A program made the position numbers and the translations under genes. Shown piece after piece: positions 1 through 9,493 of a stretch of 64,000 bases of DNA. The DNA is taken from assembly GCA_005778405.1 (NCBI GenBank), contig SXOA01000062.1, forward strand, positions 1-64,000. The letters are read 5' to 3'. The notes below the pieces were generated by a model. It was not told the DNA's origin. It did no database searches and was given only the letters and a program-made list of their open reading frames with translations. The stretch's first letter is position 1. Each line of letters starts with the position of its first letter. Source of the stretch: Planctomycetaceae bacterium (lineage in GTDB: Bacteria > Planctomycetota > Planctomycetia > Pirellulales > Pirellulaceae).

Positions 1-1725
1 GATTTCGCCGCCGGGCACGCGCGGGACCACCGAGTATGAGCCGTCCCGTTGGATGTTGGCCAGGAAGCGGTCGTTGGTGTCCTGCAATGTTGCGTGATTG
101 AGGATGCTGTCATTCCAGAGGCTGGCGAGGATCGACGCGACCGCCGGCTTGCAAATTTCGCAGCCCAGCCCGTGCCCCTCGCCGGCGATGAGGTCGTCGA
201 AGGTCTTGATCTGCTTGATTTTGACGATGTGGAAGAGTTCCTGGCGAGTGAAGGGGAAGTGCTCACACAGGTTCCTGTTCACCGTCTTGCCGGCCGCTTC
301 AAGCTGGCGGTTCAGAATCGACGTCACCAGCGGCACGCACCCTCCGCAGCCGGTGCCGGCCTTCGTGCAGGATTTGACTTCTCCCAACGTCAGCAGGTTT
401 CTTTCCTGAATGGCCGTGCAAAGCTCTCCCTTGGAGACGTTGTTGCACGAGCAGATCTGACAATCGTCGTCCATTGCATCCGCGCCGCCAGCACCATCCT
501 TCTTGCCGACGATCAGCTCGCCGGGAGGCACTGTCAGGAGTTTGCCGCTTTTGGCGAGCGAGGCCAGCATAGTGTAATCGTCGGCGTCGCCGACGAGCAC
601 TCCGCCGACCAGCTTTTTGCCGTCAGGGCTAAAGAGGAGCTTTTTGTAGACGCCGCCGAAGGGATCGTCGTAAACCAGCGGGCGAGCCCGTTCCGCTGGC
701 GCTTCGTAGTCCCCAAAGCTGGCCACGTCCACTCCCATCAGCTTGAGTTTCGTGGAAAGGTCGGCTCCGGTGAATTGCTTCTGGCCGCCACAGAGATTGG
801 CGGCGGCGACGTCGGCCATTTCGTAACCGGGGGCGACCAGGCCATAGACCATGGCGCGATGCAGGGCGACTTCGCCAATCGCGTAAATCCTCGCATCGCT
901 CGTTTGCAGATGGTCATTGATGGCCACGCCTCCCCGCTCGCCAACTTTGATGCCGCACTTGCGGGCCAATTCATCGCGGGGGCGGATGCCGGCGGAAACA
1001 ACGATCATGCCGACATCGAGTTCGGAGCCGTCGGTAAAGACCATCTTTTCCACCTTCTTCTCCCCCAGAACCTCCTTGGTCGCCTTCTGCAAATGCACCT
1101 TCACGCCCAGTGACTGGATTTTCTGCACCAGCAGCCGCGAGCCGGGGTCGTCCACCTGCCGGGGCATGAGCCGCGGGGCGAACTCGATGACGTGCGTTTC
1201 CAGCCCCAAATCGAAAGTTGCTTTCGCCGCTTCCAGGCCGAGCAAACCGCCCCCAATGACCGCAGCGGTCTTTACCTCCTTGGCGTGAGCGATGATCCGC
1301 TCCAGATCGTCTATCGTGCGGTAAAGGAAGACCCCCGGTTTATCAATGCCAGGGACCGGCGGCACAAACGGAAACGAGCCAGTGGCCAGGACGACATAAT
1401 CGTACTTGATGACCAAGCCCTGGTCTGAAGTCACAATCCGGCGCTCCCGGTCAATTTCGCTGGCTCGGTCGCCGACATGCAGCTCGATTCCCTGGTCGCG
1501 ATACCAATCGAGATTGGCGAGCATCAGCTTCTGGGCGCTGCGGCTGGCGAAGAAGGACGTGAGGCCGACGCGGTCGTAGGCGGCTCGCGGTTCTTCGCAG
1601 AAGGTGACGATACGGAAGCGGCGGCCGGTGTCGTACTCGATCAGTTTCTCGCAGAAACGGTGCCCGACCATGCCGTGGCCGATGACGACGATGGTTTGTT
1701 TGTCGAATCCAGATTGGGCGATCAT
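1..1725 (-). CDS. nirB: NirB-type assimilatory nitrite reductase large subunit (3' end beyond window)
   Basis: Reduces nitrite to ammonium in the cytoplasm using NAD(P)H, FAD, a 4Fe-4S centre and siroheme. The track lacks this ORF because it runs off the left edge; I read it from the minus strand as MIAQSGFDKQTIVVIGHGMVG and onward, 575 residues in frame to base 1. Residues 10-30 form the first FAD dinucleotide-binding motif (VVIGHGMVG), a second Rossmann motif (AAVIGGGLLGLEAA) lies near 150, and the Cys-rich BFD-like 2Fe-2S module (CQICSCNN, then CTKAGTGCGGC) lies near 415-455. NirB is usually about 800 residues, so the sulfite/nitrite reductase domain is missing only because of the window edge. 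The ATG has a GGAG ribosome site about 10 bases upstream. It lies 34 bases after nasA and is the last gene of the operon visible here. Confidence 0.93.
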   Translation of the reverse strand, partial: MIAQSGFDKQTIVVIGHGMVGHRFCEKLIEYDTGRRFRIVTFCEEPRAAYDRVGLTSFFASRSAQKLMLANLDWYRDQGIELHVGDRASEIDRERRIVTSDQGLVIKYDYVVLATGSFPFVPPVPGIDKPGVFLYRTIDDLERIIAHAKEVKTAAVIGGGLLGLEAAKATFDLGLETHVIEFAPRLMPRQVDDPGSRLLVQKIQSLGVKVHLQKATKEVLGEKKVEKMVFTDGSELDVGMIVVSAGIRPRDELARKCGIKVGERGGVAINDHLQTSDARIYAIGEVALHRAMVYGLVAPGYEMADVAAANLCGGQKQFTGADLSTKLKLMGVDVASFGDYEAPAERARPLVYDDPFGGVYKKLLFSPDGKKLVGGVLVGDADDYTMLASLAKSGKLLTVPPGELIVGKKDGAGGADAMDDDCQICSCNNVSKGELCTAIQERNLLTLGEVKSCTKAGTGCGGCVPLVTSILNRQLEAAGKTVNRNLCEHFPFTRQELFHIVKIKQIKTFDDLIAGEGHGLGCEICKPAVASILASLWNDSILNHATLQDTNDRFLANIQRDGSYSVVPRVPGGEI

Positions 1726-1757
1726 GTGGTATTTCTCCGTCAGTCAAGTCTCAAAAC

Positions 1758-1791
1758 CCTCACCCCGGCCCTCTCCCAAAGGGAGAGGGGG
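1758..1791. repeat. Palindromic repeat supplying the nasA 3' end
   Basis: A perfect 9-bp stem (ccctctccc / gggagaggg) with loop aaa at 1769-1789, preceded by ctcaccccgg. The sequence type (CTCACCCC-GGCCCTCTCCC-AAA-GGGAGAGGG) is a widespread dispersed palindrome in bacterial genomes. Here it is inside the reading frame of nasA and contains its stop codon. It could also act as a processing or attenuation hairpin between nasA and nirB. Confidence 0.8.
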
Positions 1792-4021
1792 ATAAGTCGG
1801 CAACTTCGGCTCGCCGCACATTCACCGCGCAATTCTTATAGGAAGGCTGGCGGGAGTAAGGATCAAAATGAGCCAGTGTGAGCTGGTTGGTAGTTTCGTA
1901 ATGCATGGGAAGGAAGCACAGTCCGCGTTGCACGGTCGGCGTGACAAACGCCTTGGCGACAAGGCCCCCCCGTTGCGATTCGACGACGACCCGCTGGTTG
2001 GAGGTGATTCGCAGCTTGCGGGCGTCTTCGGGATTCAGCTCGACGTAAATTTCCGCCGGATAAAGCTGGCGGAGGACGGCTGATTTCTTGGTTCGCGTTT
2101 GCGTATGCCACTGCGAAGCGGTGCCGCGGCCCGTGAGCAGCAGGAAGGGATACTTTTCGCTAGGAGGCTCGGGCATCTCCGCCGGCATCTCGAACAGGAA
2201 TTTGGCTTTGCCGTCGTCGTGATAAAAACGCCCTTCGGCAAAGAGCCGCCGCTGCGTGCCTTCATCGCGCTCGCCCGACGAAGGATAAGGCCACTGCACT
2301 CCGCCGCGCTGGTCGATCATGCGGTAATCTTCGATGCCAGTGATGTCGCAGGGCTGGCCGCGCGAGAGCTCCTTGAGAATCTGGAACACCTGCTCGGGGC
2401 TGGTCCAGCGCGAGAACATTTCACCGCAGCCCCAAGCGTCGGCAATCAGGCGAAAGATGTGAAAATCGGCGAGCGCCTGACCAGGAGCAGGGACCACCTT
2501 CTTAATAACCCCAAACCGCCGCTCCGAGTTGATGAACGTTCCTTCCTTTTCCCCCCAAGACGCGGCAGGCAACACCAAGTGCGCGAGCTCGGCGGTTTCC
2601 GTGGAGTGGTACATGTCCTGGACCACCAAAAAGTCGAGCCGGCTGAGGATATCGCGGACAGCGTGCTGGTTGATCCAAGAATGGGCCGTGTTGGTGGCGA
2701 CGATCCAGAGCCCCTTGATCTGGTCTCTCAGAATCCCTTCGATGATCCGGTCGTAGCTCCAACTGGGCTGCGTGGGAATGCGTTCCTTGTCGACCCCCAG
2801 AATGCCAGCCACCTTCTCGCGATGCTGGGGATTCTCAAAGGCTCGCCCACCGAGCAAGTTGGTGGTGTTGCTGAACAGCCGCGAGCCCATCGCGTTGCAT
2901 TGTCCCGTGATGGAATTGGCCCCCGTTCCCGGCCGGCCGATGTTGCCCGTCATCAGTGCCAGGTTAATGATGGCCTGGGCAGTGCGGACCCCTTCGTAGC
3001 TCTGGTTGACTCCCATCGTCCACCAGAACGAGACCCGCTTCCCTTCATGGATCAGTCGGGCTGATTTTTCCAGGACGGCAGTTTCGAGTCCACTCACTTT
3101 GGAAACATACTCGGGCGTAAACTGCCTGACGTGCTCGGCGAAAGCTTCGAATCCCGTCGTGTGCGCGGCGAGAAACTCCCGATCGATCCATTCTTCGCGA
3201 ATGAGAATGTGAGCCAGGCCGTAGAGCAGCGCCAGGTCCGATTTCGGCTGGAGCGGCAGGTGGAGCGTGGCCGCCATCGCCGTTTCCGTCGTCCGCGGAT
3301 CGACCACGATGATCTGCGGCTCGTGGGGGTTGCGGCAGATTCTCTGCCACATGATCGGGTGCGCGATGCAAAGATTCGAGCCGACCAGAACGATCACGTC
3401 GGATTCTTCAAAGTCCTGATAGGTGTAAGGGGGAGCGTCGAAGCCAAAGGACTGCTTGTAGGCGACGACCGAGGTGGCCATGCATTGCCGCGTGTTGCCA
3501 TCGCCATGCAGCATCCCCATGCCGAACTTGGCGAGGCTGCCGAGGAAGGCCATTTCCTCGGTCGGAATCTGGCCCGTGCCGAGGAAGGCGATGGAATGGG
3601 GGCCGTGCTTGGCTTGAATCCCTTTCATCCGCTGGCAAAACGTCTGGAGCGCGGCGGCCCAGGGGACCGGACGCAGCGTTCCACCGGCATCGCGCAAAAG
3701 CGGGGTCGTTGCCCGATCGGGAGAATTCAATACGGTCAGCGCTTCCCAGCCCTTCGGGCAGGCCATGCCAAGGTTCACCGGATAATTCGTCGTCGGTGTC
3801 AAGTTGACCGCCTGCCCCTCTTTCAAATGGATGTTGAGTCCACAGCCGGTGGAACAAAAGCCGCAGACCATCGTAGTGGTGGCATCGGGCTGCTTGCCGG
3901 CGGGAACTTTCCCTAGTCCAAAACGGCCGGGAGTGAGCAAAAGGTCGCGAGTCAGCGGACCGGTCGGCTGCCAGAGCAGATCCGCGAGGACCGAGCGTAT
4001 TGTTTCGGCGGCAGCGGTCAT
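1760..4021 (-). CDS. nasA: NasA-type assimilatory nitrate reductase, molybdopterin catalytic subunit
   Basis: 753 residues. Reduces nitrate to nitrite at a Mo-bis-MGD centre. The N-terminal 4Fe-4S motif (CGFCSTGCG, closing Cys in MACPKGW) is at about residues 52-93. The Mo-ligand region [13 protein letters not shown] resembles NapA/NasA, in which this Cys binds molybdenum. The C-terminal molybdopterin dinucleotide-binding domain covers roughly 620-740. No Tat signal is visible, which fits a cytoplasmic assimilatory enzyme. Its ATG overlaps the stop of the upstream ferredoxin/anchor gene by 4 bases (ATGA), so the two are probably translationally coupled. The last residues ([10 protein letters not shown]) and the TGA are encoded by a palindromic repeat, so the natural C terminus has been replaced or extended. 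Periplasmic NapA is less likely without a signal peptide and next to nirB. Confidence 0.93.
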   Translation of the reverse strand: MTAAAETIRSVLADLLWQPTGPLTRDLLLTPGRFGLGKVPAGKQPDATTTMVCGFCSTGCGLNIHLKEGQAVNLTPTTNYPVNLGMACPKGWEALTVLNSPDRATTPLLRDAGGTLRPVPWAAALQTFCQRMKGIQAKHGPHSIAFLGTGQIPTEEMAFLGSLAKFGMGMLHGDGNTRQCMATSVVAYKQSFGFDAPPYTYQDFEESDVIVLVGSNLCIAHPIMWQRICRNPHEPQIIVVDPRTTETAMAATLHLPLQPKSDLALLYGLAHILIREEWIDREFLAAHTTGFEAFAEHVRQFTPEYVSKVSGLETAVLEKSARLIHEGKRVSFWWTMGVNQSYEGVRTAQAIINLALMTGNIGRPGTGANSITGQCNAMGSRLFSNTTNLLGGRAFENPQHREKVAGILGVDKERIPTQPSWSYDRIIEGILRDQIKGLWIVATNTAHSWINQHAVRDILSRLDFLVVQDMYHSTETAELAHLVLPAASWGEKEGTFINSERRFGVIKKVVPAPGQALADFHIFRLIADAWGCGEMFSRWTSPEQVFQILKELSRGQPCDITGIEDYRMIDQRGGVQWPYPSSGERDEGTQRRLFAEGRFYHDDGKAKFLFEMPAEMPEPPSEKYPFLLLTGRGTASQWHTQTRTKKSAVLRQLYPAEIYVELNPEDARKLRITSNQRVVVESQRGGLVAKAFVTPTVQRGLCFLPMHYETTNQLTLAHFDPYSRQPSYKNCAVNVRRAEVADLSPSPFGRGPG

Positions 4022-5736
4022 GCGGCGGGAGTTCCTGGCATCTTGGGGGCGATGACGGCGCTAAAGAACAAGTAGCGTTCCAGCACTTCGCCGAGAAAGC
4101 AAATCCCTAGGGCCAAGACCATCGCGACCGCGATGAACTGGGTTGAAAGAGTCTGCTGTGGATCGAGGAGTGGGGCGAGGAACAGGAAGCCGGGCAGGGC
4201 GATTCCACCAGCGACTCCACAGAGAAATCGCTGGCTCGTCCGGCGGGCAAGTTCACCCGTGGTTAGCATGGCCGTCCGTTTAAGCGGAGTCAGCCGGCGG
4301 CTGAGCAGGTGTGAGAATAGGGAGGCTTCAAACAGGAGTTTGACGACGGCCACCAGCGCCAAAATACCACAGAGGTTGCGGCCATAATCCGTCATGATTT
4401 GTGGCACACTCAACGACTCCGTGAAGGCCGCAGCCACAAACGCGATAAGGAGCGAGGTGGGAATTCCGAGCAGCGCGCCGGTCAGCAGAAAACGCAGCCC
4501 CGTTCGCGACCAGTGCCAGAGCGGCCGGCGGGTGCTGTCGTAGACCATCACGGAGCAAAAGACTCCCGTTAAGCCGGTCGCGACCACGCTCCAGCCCAGC
4601 AGGTCATTCGCTCCCCGGGAAATGTTGATGTTCCAAACCGAGAGCCACGGCAGCGCGGCATACAGCGAGGCCAGTGCCGCAAAGGCCCCGAAGCAGACAA
4701 TCTCGCGGCTGAGCCAGGAGGTCAGAAGGCCGATGACGGCTCGGAAGGCGAACAATGGCCGCCCCAGGTGGAACAGCGAAGCACCCATGCCGAGCATTCC
4801 GAGTGCGAAAGCGGCAATCAGATGCACGGCGCGAGTTTGCTCGATAGTTTCCTGTCCGTTGACCGCCAGAACGCGGCCCAACAATTGTTCCACGACGAAT
4901 GTACCGACGGACATCTGGGTGAGCACCAGCATCAGCACCAGCGGCCAGTGGGCATGTTGCGGCGAGGCCGCGTAGTAATCCGCCGGCAGCAAGTTTCGCG
5001 GGAGCGGGCGGCGGGTCTTGAACGTGGTCGTCGGCAGCGTGTAGCTCGGAGCGGCAGCGCCGGGTAGAAACTGATTGGCCTCGCTCTCTTCGATGATGGC
5101 CTGCTTGTTCACCAGCGTGATCCGAATCGCCCCATTCGGGCAAGACTGCACGCAAGCCGGAGCTTCGCCAACTGCTAGGCGATTCTGGCACATGTCGCAC
5201 TTGCGGACGATTCCTTTGGAGTGGCTGTATTTGGGAACGTCGTAGGGGCATTTCAAGATGCAATACTGGCAGCCGATGCATTGGTCATCGAGATGTTTGA
5301 CAATGCCGGTGGCCGGATCCTTGACATAGGCATTCACGGGGCAGCCATGCAAGCAGGCAGGTTCCAGGCAATGATGGCAGGCGCTCGTGACATGCTGAAT
5401 CACCGGCAATTCGGCCGAACCGCCGCTCAGCAGGCCGACGGAACGCCAAGTTTCGTCCTCTTCCAAGCCGTTAAGATTGTGGCAGGCAACCACGCAGGCT
5501 TTGCAGCCGGAGCAGGAATCGAGATCGACCTCGAAAGCGTACTGCTCCCCGTCCCGAGGAGCCGTGAGCGGAATGAGATTGCGATAATACTTTTCCTGGT
5601 CAGGGAGTGAGTCACATTCATGGTGCCGAGCGAACTGCTCTACCGCCGTCAGCTGCTGCTGATCGCGCAGGAGCTCATCGAGCAACTTCAGACCGGTGCG
5701 AGCAGGCGCACTTGGCTCCAAGAGTAAAGCGGACAT
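4018..5736 (-). CDS. Fused DmsB-like four-cluster ferredoxin and DmsC-like membrane anchor
   Basis: 572 residues from ATG 5736 (MSALLLEPS); the track start at 5799 adds 21 poorly characteristic residues. Residues about 75-225 carry four 4Fe-4S motifs: [35 protein letters not shown] and CDMCQN with CVQSC, 16 cysteines in all. From about residue 255 there are about eight hydrophobic segments resembling the DmsC quinol-oxidising anchor. In DmsABC-type enzymes these are separate subunits that pass electrons from menaquinol to the molybdenum subunit. It is first in the operon and overlaps nasA by 4 bases, so I infer that it delivers quinol or ferredoxin electrons to NasA. The four clusters and anchor look intact. 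Confidence 0.9.
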   Translation of the reverse strand: MSALLLEPSAPARTGLKLLDELLRDQQQLTAVEQFARHHECDSLPDQEKYYRNLIPLTAPRDGEQYAFEVDLDSCSGCKACVVACHNLNGLEEDETWRSVGLLSGGSAELPVIQHVTSACHHCLEPACLHGCPVNAYVKDPATGIVKHLDDQCIGCQYCILKCPYDVPKYSHSKGIVRKCDMCQNRLAVGEAPACVQSCPNGAIRITLVNKQAIIEESEANQFLPGAAAPSYTLPTTTFKTRRPLPRNLLPADYYAASPQHAHWPLVLMLVLTQMSVGTFVVEQLLGRVLAVNGQETIEQTRAVHLIAAFALGMLGMGASLFHLGRPLFAFRAVIGLLTSWLSREIVCFGAFAALASLYAALPWLSVWNINISRGANDLLGWSVVATGLTGVFCSVMVYDSTRRPLWHWSRTGLRFLLTGALLGIPTSLLIAFVAAAFTESLSVPQIMTDYGRNLCGILALVAVVKLLFEASLFSHLLSRRLTPLKRTAMLTTGELARRTSQRFLCGVAGGIALPGFLFLAPLLDPQQTLSTQFIAVAMVLALGICFLGEVLERYLFFSAVIAPKMPGTPAA

Positions 5737-5833
5737 TAACGAAAAGCACTTCCTGCTCGGGGAAAGGTCCAAACAGCCGCATGGCCTATGCGGCGCCAAT
5801 CATCCGCCTGGAAGAAGCGCCGGGAATTGATTC

Positions 5834-5848
5834 GCAAGTCCTATGCCA
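5834..5848 (-). promoter_or_regulatory. Sigma-54 (-24/-12) promoter for the nitrate reductase operon
   Basis: Read on the minus strand: TGGCATAGGACTTGC, with GG and GC separated by exactly 10 bases, matching TGGCAC-N5-TTGC except for one base. Predicted transcription start is near 5822, 86 bases before the ATG at 5736. It is one of a divergent pair. Confidence 0.7.
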
Positions 5849-5891
5849 CCAGGGCACAAGTAACGAAGGGGAGGAATCGGCCCGCAAAGCT

Positions 5892-5904
5892 AGCCATGAT
5901 GGCT
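5892..5904. promoter_or_regulatory. Perfect short palindrome in the nitrate intergenic region
   Basis: AGCCAT-G-ATGGCT, a perfect 6-bp dyad with a one-base centre, between the minus-strand -24/-12 element and the NtrC-like site. It could be an accessory regulator site or chance; no family consensus is recognised. Confidence 0.3.
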
Positions 5905-5920
5905 GCGACCTTCTGGGGCC

Positions 5921-5937
5921 TGCACCATAATTGGGCA
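5921..5937. promoter_or_regulatory. NtrC-like enhancer shared by two divergent sigma-54 promoters
   Basis: TGCACC-ATAAT-TGGGCA matches the NtrC dyad TGCACC-N5-GGTGCA at 10 of 12 specified bases. Its centre (5929) is about 107 bases from each predicted transcription start (about 5822 and about 6036), the usual distance for an NtrC upstream activating site. Binding by NtrC or another enhancer-binding protein is inferred; no such regulator gene is in the window. Confidence 0.6.
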
Positions 5938-6008
5938 GTCATCGCCAACTCCGCAGGCATTGCGCTCTGCTTCCACTTACGACTATGGCCAGATTCTCGA
6001 AATCCTTG

Positions 6009-6025
6009 CCGGCACTTGATTTGCA
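6009..6025 (+). promoter_or_regulatory. Sigma-54 (-24/-12) promoter for the nitrate transporter
   Basis: ccGGCACTTGATTTGCA: GG (6011-6012) and GC (6023-6024) are separated by exactly 10 bases and the -12 box is TTGCA. Predicted start near 6036 gives a leader of about 66 bases before the GTG at 6102. Confidence 0.7.
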
Positions 6026-6101
6026 AACAAGTGCGCCACGAAGAATCCTCATGGCACCATCACAGGGCTCTTGTCACGCAAGCAGTTTCTGAGGCGGGAT
6101 T

Positions 6102-7496
6102 GTGCCGCACGTCGGACTCTTCACGCATCGTTTCGTGCATCCCGCCTCCCATCAGAAAGCTTCTGTGCTGTCGATCTCTCCCGCGCCTTCCCTCGCCAGC
6201 CCGCGCTGGCGCGTGCTCATTCTCTCGACCGTCGCTTTCACTTTGATGTTCAACGTCTGGCTGATGTTGGGCGTTCTCGGAATACCTATCCGAAAGGGAC
6301 TCGAACTCAGCGATTCGCAATTGGAGTGGCTGATTGCCGTTGCGATCCTTTCGGGCGCACTGTTGCGGCTGAACTTCGGCATTTGGACGGATCGGTTTGG
6401 CGGCCGAAACATGATGGTCTTCCTGTTGCTGTCCTCCGCGATACCGACCTATCTGTTCAGTCTGTCCGATTCGTACATGGAACTTTTCATGTGCGCGGCG
6501 CTCTTTGGCATGTCGGGCAACTCGTTTTCCGTCGGCATCGCCTGGAATTCAGCCTGGTTTCCGCCACAGACCAAAGGGACAGCTCTGGGGGTGTTCGGGG
6601 CCGGTAATGTCGGTGCCGCGGGGACCAAGCTGCTGGTGCTGTTCGTGCCCGCGATCCTGACTCTGGTTCCGGCCGCGGGCTTTCTGTGGGGCTGGATACC
6701 CGGCGGCTGGCGGTTCATTCCGTCGCTCTATGCGGTGCTGCTCGTGATGATGGCCGGAGTCATTCTGCTGGTCGCTCCCAAAAATGATCCTCGTCCGGCG
6801 CAAGGCCGTTCGATGCTCTCCTTGATGTCGCCGCTGCGGTACTTGAGAGTCTGGCGTTTCAGCCTGTACTATGTCGTCGTGTTCGGTGCCTATGTCGCCC
6901 TCTCGAGCTGGCTCCCGAAGTTCTACATTGATACCTACAAACTCTCACTGCACACCGCCGCGCTCTACACCGCATCGTTCATTTTCCCCGCGAGTCTTTT
7001 GCGGCCACTGGGAGGTTACCTGTCGGACAAATTCGGCCCGCGCGTCGTGACTTACTGGGTCTTTGCTGTCATGACCGTGGCGCTCGCCATCCTGGCGATT
7101 CCCAGCGGCGAATATCTGGGCGTCGCCTATTATCCCTCAGCCGGAGTGTTTGCCATGCTGATGTTTGTCGTCGGCTGCGGAATGGGGATTGGCAAGGCCT
7201 CGGTTTACAAGTACATCCCCAATTATTTTCCGCAGGATGTTGGCGCCGTGGGCGGCCTTGTGGGATTGCTTGGTGCCCTGGGGGGATTCTTTCTGCCACC
7301 ACTGTTCGGCGCTCTGGGCCGCTGGTCCGGCGTGCCCCAAATGGCTTTCGTCGCACTGCTGGCGCTCACTGCCGGTAGCCTGGCGTGGTTGCACGTGGCA
7401 GTTGTCCAGATGCGCGGCGCATCCCTCTCATCGGCAGCGAATCTCTTGCCACCTCCGGCTCTCTCTGGATCCCTGGAGGCGGAAAGTTCAACCTGA
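6102..7496 (+). CDS. narK: NarK-type nitrate/nitrite transporter (MFS)
   Basis: 464 residues, about 12 membrane segments. Imports nitrate and/or exchanges nitrite across the inner membrane. The nitrate signature is clear: GMSGNSFSVGIAWNSAWFPP followed by KGTALGVFGAGNVGAAGTK at about 130-170, with a second Gly-rich signature near 375-400 (GAVGGLVGLLGALGG). The arginines of GIWTDRFGGR and RPLGGYLSDKFGPR are typical of the family. Start GTG 6102 has GAGG seven bases upstream; an alternative GTG at 6165 has no ribosome site but would remove an unusual N-terminal extension. It is divergent from the nitrate reductase operon and shares its control region, which supports an assimilatory role. Confidence 0.92.
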   Translation: MPHVGLFTHRFVHPASHQKASVLSISPAPSLASPRWRVLILSTVAFTLMFNVWLMLGVLGIPIRKGLELSDSQLEWLIAVAILSGALLRLNFGIWTDRFGGRNMMVFLLLSSAIPTYLFSLSDSYMELFMCAALFGMSGNSFSVGIAWNSAWFPPQTKGTALGVFGAGNVGAAGTKLLVLFVPAILTLVPAAGFLWGWIPGGWRFIPSLYAVLLVMMAGVILLVAPKNDPRPAQGRSMLSLMSPLRYLRVWRFSLYYVVVFGAYVALSSWLPKFYIDTYKLSLHTAALYTASFIFPASLLRPLGGYLSDKFGPRVVTYWVFAVMTVALAILAIPSGEYLGVAYYPSAGVFAMLMFVVGCGMGIGKASVYKYIPNYFPQDVGAVGGLVGLLGALGGFFLPPLFGALGRWSGVPQMAFVALLALTAGSLAWLHVAVVQMRGASLSSAANLLPPPALSGSLEAESST

Positions 7497-7621
7497 TCTC
7501 AATCGGAGGTTCGATTAGCTCTTGTGAGAAAGAACTGGCCGCCAAAAACAGACTTGGGCGACGCTTTCCCAACCGCAAGAGATTGCTTAGAGCTTCGTCG
7601 TTTCTCGATACATAGTGTGCC

Positions 7622-8764
7622 TTACCCAAACCGAAGCGCAGGAACAATCTCTGCCCGAGCGGCTTGAAATGCTGGGACAATACCGGCAACAAGTCCCACC
7701 AGGAGCGCGACAGCGAGCCCCGTCAAACCGAGCGAAATCGAGGGCAAGAAGGTGATCAAGATCCCCTCGGTCCCCAGGGCAAAGTTGCTCGTGCTCAAAA
7801 TGATCAAGGCCGTTCCAATCCCAAGAGCGCCACCCGCAACGCTGACCAAGAGGCTCTCGGTGATCACAAAGGCAAAAATGTGCCATCCCGTGAAGCCCAT
7901 GGTTTGCAGGACGGCATGCTCCTTGATTCGGTCCTGCACGCCCATGACGGTCGTCGTGGCGACCAGACCGAGTACCAGGGCAACGCAGGCAAACCCCAAA
8001 TACTGCGTGAATCCGACCAACTCGACCAGGTCCCCGACCGCGCTGGCCTGAAATACTCCCTTGGTGCGGGTGTTGGTTGCTATGGGACCCGAGCGAAAAA
8101 GGTCGTCGATTGCCTGGCTGGTCGACTGCGGATCTGCGTTGTCTTCGAGTTTTACTTCCAGCTGAGTGACCGTTCCAACCGAGTTCAAGCCTTTGGTTCG
8201 CTGTAGGAAATCGAGGTGCGTGAAGATCATGTTCTCTGTGGATTGATCGGGCGAGCGAAAGATTCCGGTTACCGTGACGGTCAGCATTCCGATAGAGAAC
8301 TTTTGGCCGACTGCGAGTCGCCGCCGTTGGGCAACGGACTGGCCGACGATGGCCGCATCCTGCTGGCGCTCGAACGTGGACCAGTCTCCTTCCAGCAGAT
8401 CGAGCGAACGCACTTGCCGCAGCTTGTCCGCCGGCAACCCATTGAAAACCACCACGTCCAAACTGGCGCGGCAGTTATTCATGTAGACCTTGATCGGCAC
8501 AGCGCTCTTCACGCCGGGCAGTCGCTCAACACGACGTGCGTAATCTTCCGGCAGCTTACTGGTGCTCGGACAAAAGCGGTTGGCTTGGAAGGCAATCAGG
8601 GTGTGGTCATGCCGGCGGTCGTTAAGCAGCCGCGTCAGTCCCTCTTGGACCGCAGTGACAAACGAGAACACGAGGAGCGCCACCGCCGTGCCACTGACGG
8701 TGAGCAGCGTGCGCGTGCGATGCCGCCAGAGGGTCTTCAGGACATAGGGGAGAAAACGGAACAT
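7622..8764 (-). CDS. ABC transporter permease, FtsX/MacB family (distal copy)
   Basis: 380 residues. One N-terminal membrane segment (about 18-40), a periplasmic MacB-type core domain (about 45-240) and three C-terminal segments (about 255-280, 305-330, 345-368) ending in the typical PAFQAARAEIVPALRFG. Proteins of this kind use ATP-driven conformational change to move lipoproteins, peptides or small molecules across the envelope rather than forming a simple channel. It starts 9 bases after the ATPase stop and is last in a five- or six-gene operon that has a second permease at its other end, so a heterodimeric LolCE-like arrangement is plausible. Confidence 0.88.
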   Translation of the reverse strand: MFRFLPYVLKTLWRHRTRTLLTVSGTAVALLVFSFVTAVQEGLTRLLNDRRHDHTLIAFQANRFCPSTSKLPEDYARRVERLPGVKSAVPIKVYMNNCRASLDVVVFNGLPADKLRQVRSLDLLEGDWSTFERQQDAAIVGQSVAQRRRLAVGQKFSIGMLTVTVTGIFRSPDQSTENMIFTHLDFLQRTKGLNSVGTVTQLEVKLEDNADPQSTSQAIDDLFRSGPIATNTRTKGVFQASAVGDLVELVGFTQYLGFACVALVLGLVATTTVMGVQDRIKEHAVLQTMGFTGWHIFAFVITESLLVSVAGGALGIGTALIILSTSNFALGTEGILITFLPSISLGLTGLAVALLVGLVAGIVPAFQAARAEIVPALRFG

Positions 8765-8773
8765 GGCAGGGCC

Positions 8774-9478
8774 TCAGGGAGTAGTTGCCAGCGAATTTGT
8801 TGCGGCGAGTTCCAGCAGCTTTCCCCGGTCCAATCGCAGTTGCCGAGATGCGATGGCGGCTGCATCCGGATCATGCGTAACCATCAGCAGGGTCATCCCC
8901 AGCTCACGATTCAATCGCTGCAGCAGGACGAGGATCTGCTCGGAGGTTTCCGCATCCAGGTCGCCCGTGGGCTCGTCTGCCACCACCAACGTGGGACTGG
9001 CCACAATCGCCCGCGCTATGCCGACTCGCTGCTCCTGCCCGCCGGAAAGTTGGCGGGGGTAATGCTCCGCGCGATCGGTCAATCCCACCGCTTCCAGCGC
9101 GACGCTCACACGTCGCTGGCGTTCACTTCTGGAAAGGGGCAGGAGCAACAGCGGCATTTCAATATTCTCGTAGGCGGTGAGCACGGGAATGAGATTGTGG
9201 GTTTGAAAGATATAGCCGACGTTTTGGGCGCGCCAGCGGGCCAGCCGAGTCCGCGAAAGCTGAGTAATATCGACGCCATCCACCACGATGCTCCCGGCAG
9301 TTGGCCGGTCAATTCCGGCGATCAAATTGAGGAGCGTACTTTTTCCGGAGCCGCTCGCGCCCATCAGCGAAACGAAGTCACCTCGTTCAACCACCAGCGA
9401 TGCGCCTTCGAGGGGCGTAATCGTTTGGTCTCCCTTGATGAAGCGTTTCGTGACGGATTCCACATGCAGTAGAGCCAT
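8774..9478 (-). CDS. ABC transporter ATPase, LolD/MacB type
   Basis: 234 residues, the usual length of LolD-family ATPases. Walker A is GASGSGKST (about 40-48), the Q-loop is IFQTHNL, the signature is [15 protein letters not shown] (about 144-158) and Walker B is [12 protein letters not shown] (about 163-174), followed by the H-loop in VTHDPDAA. All motifs are intact. It powers the two FtsX-type permeases encoded at 7622-8764 and 11688-12863. It lies 15 bases downstream of the adaptor gene. Confidence 0.93.
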   Translation of the reverse strand: MALLHVESVTKRFIKGDQTITPLEGASLVVERGDFVSLMGASGSGKSTLLNLIAGIDRPTAGSIVVDGVDITQLSRTRLARWRAQNVGYIFQTHNLIPVLTAYENIEMPLLLLPLSRSERQRRVSVALEAVGLTDRAEHYPRQLSGGQEQRVGIARAIVASPTLVVADEPTGDLDAETSEQILVLLQRLNRELGMTLLMVTHDPDAAAIASRQLRLDRGKLLELAATNSLATTP

Positions 9479-9493
9479 GGCTTCGCCTCTATA

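Noticed and set aside
2099-3064. Plus-strand 321-residue ORF
   Set aside because: It is an antisense shadow of nasA; the minus-strand protein has clear molybdopterin-enzyme motifs and this one has none.
6051-6067. Second possible sigma-54 box, TGGCACCATCACAGGG
   Set aside because: The -12 position reads GG instead of GC and no TTGC follows, so the required spacing fails.
5788-6246. 152-residue ORF in the nitrate intergenic region
   Set aside because: It lies across both sigma-54 promoter matches and the start of narK, with a composition unlike a real protein.
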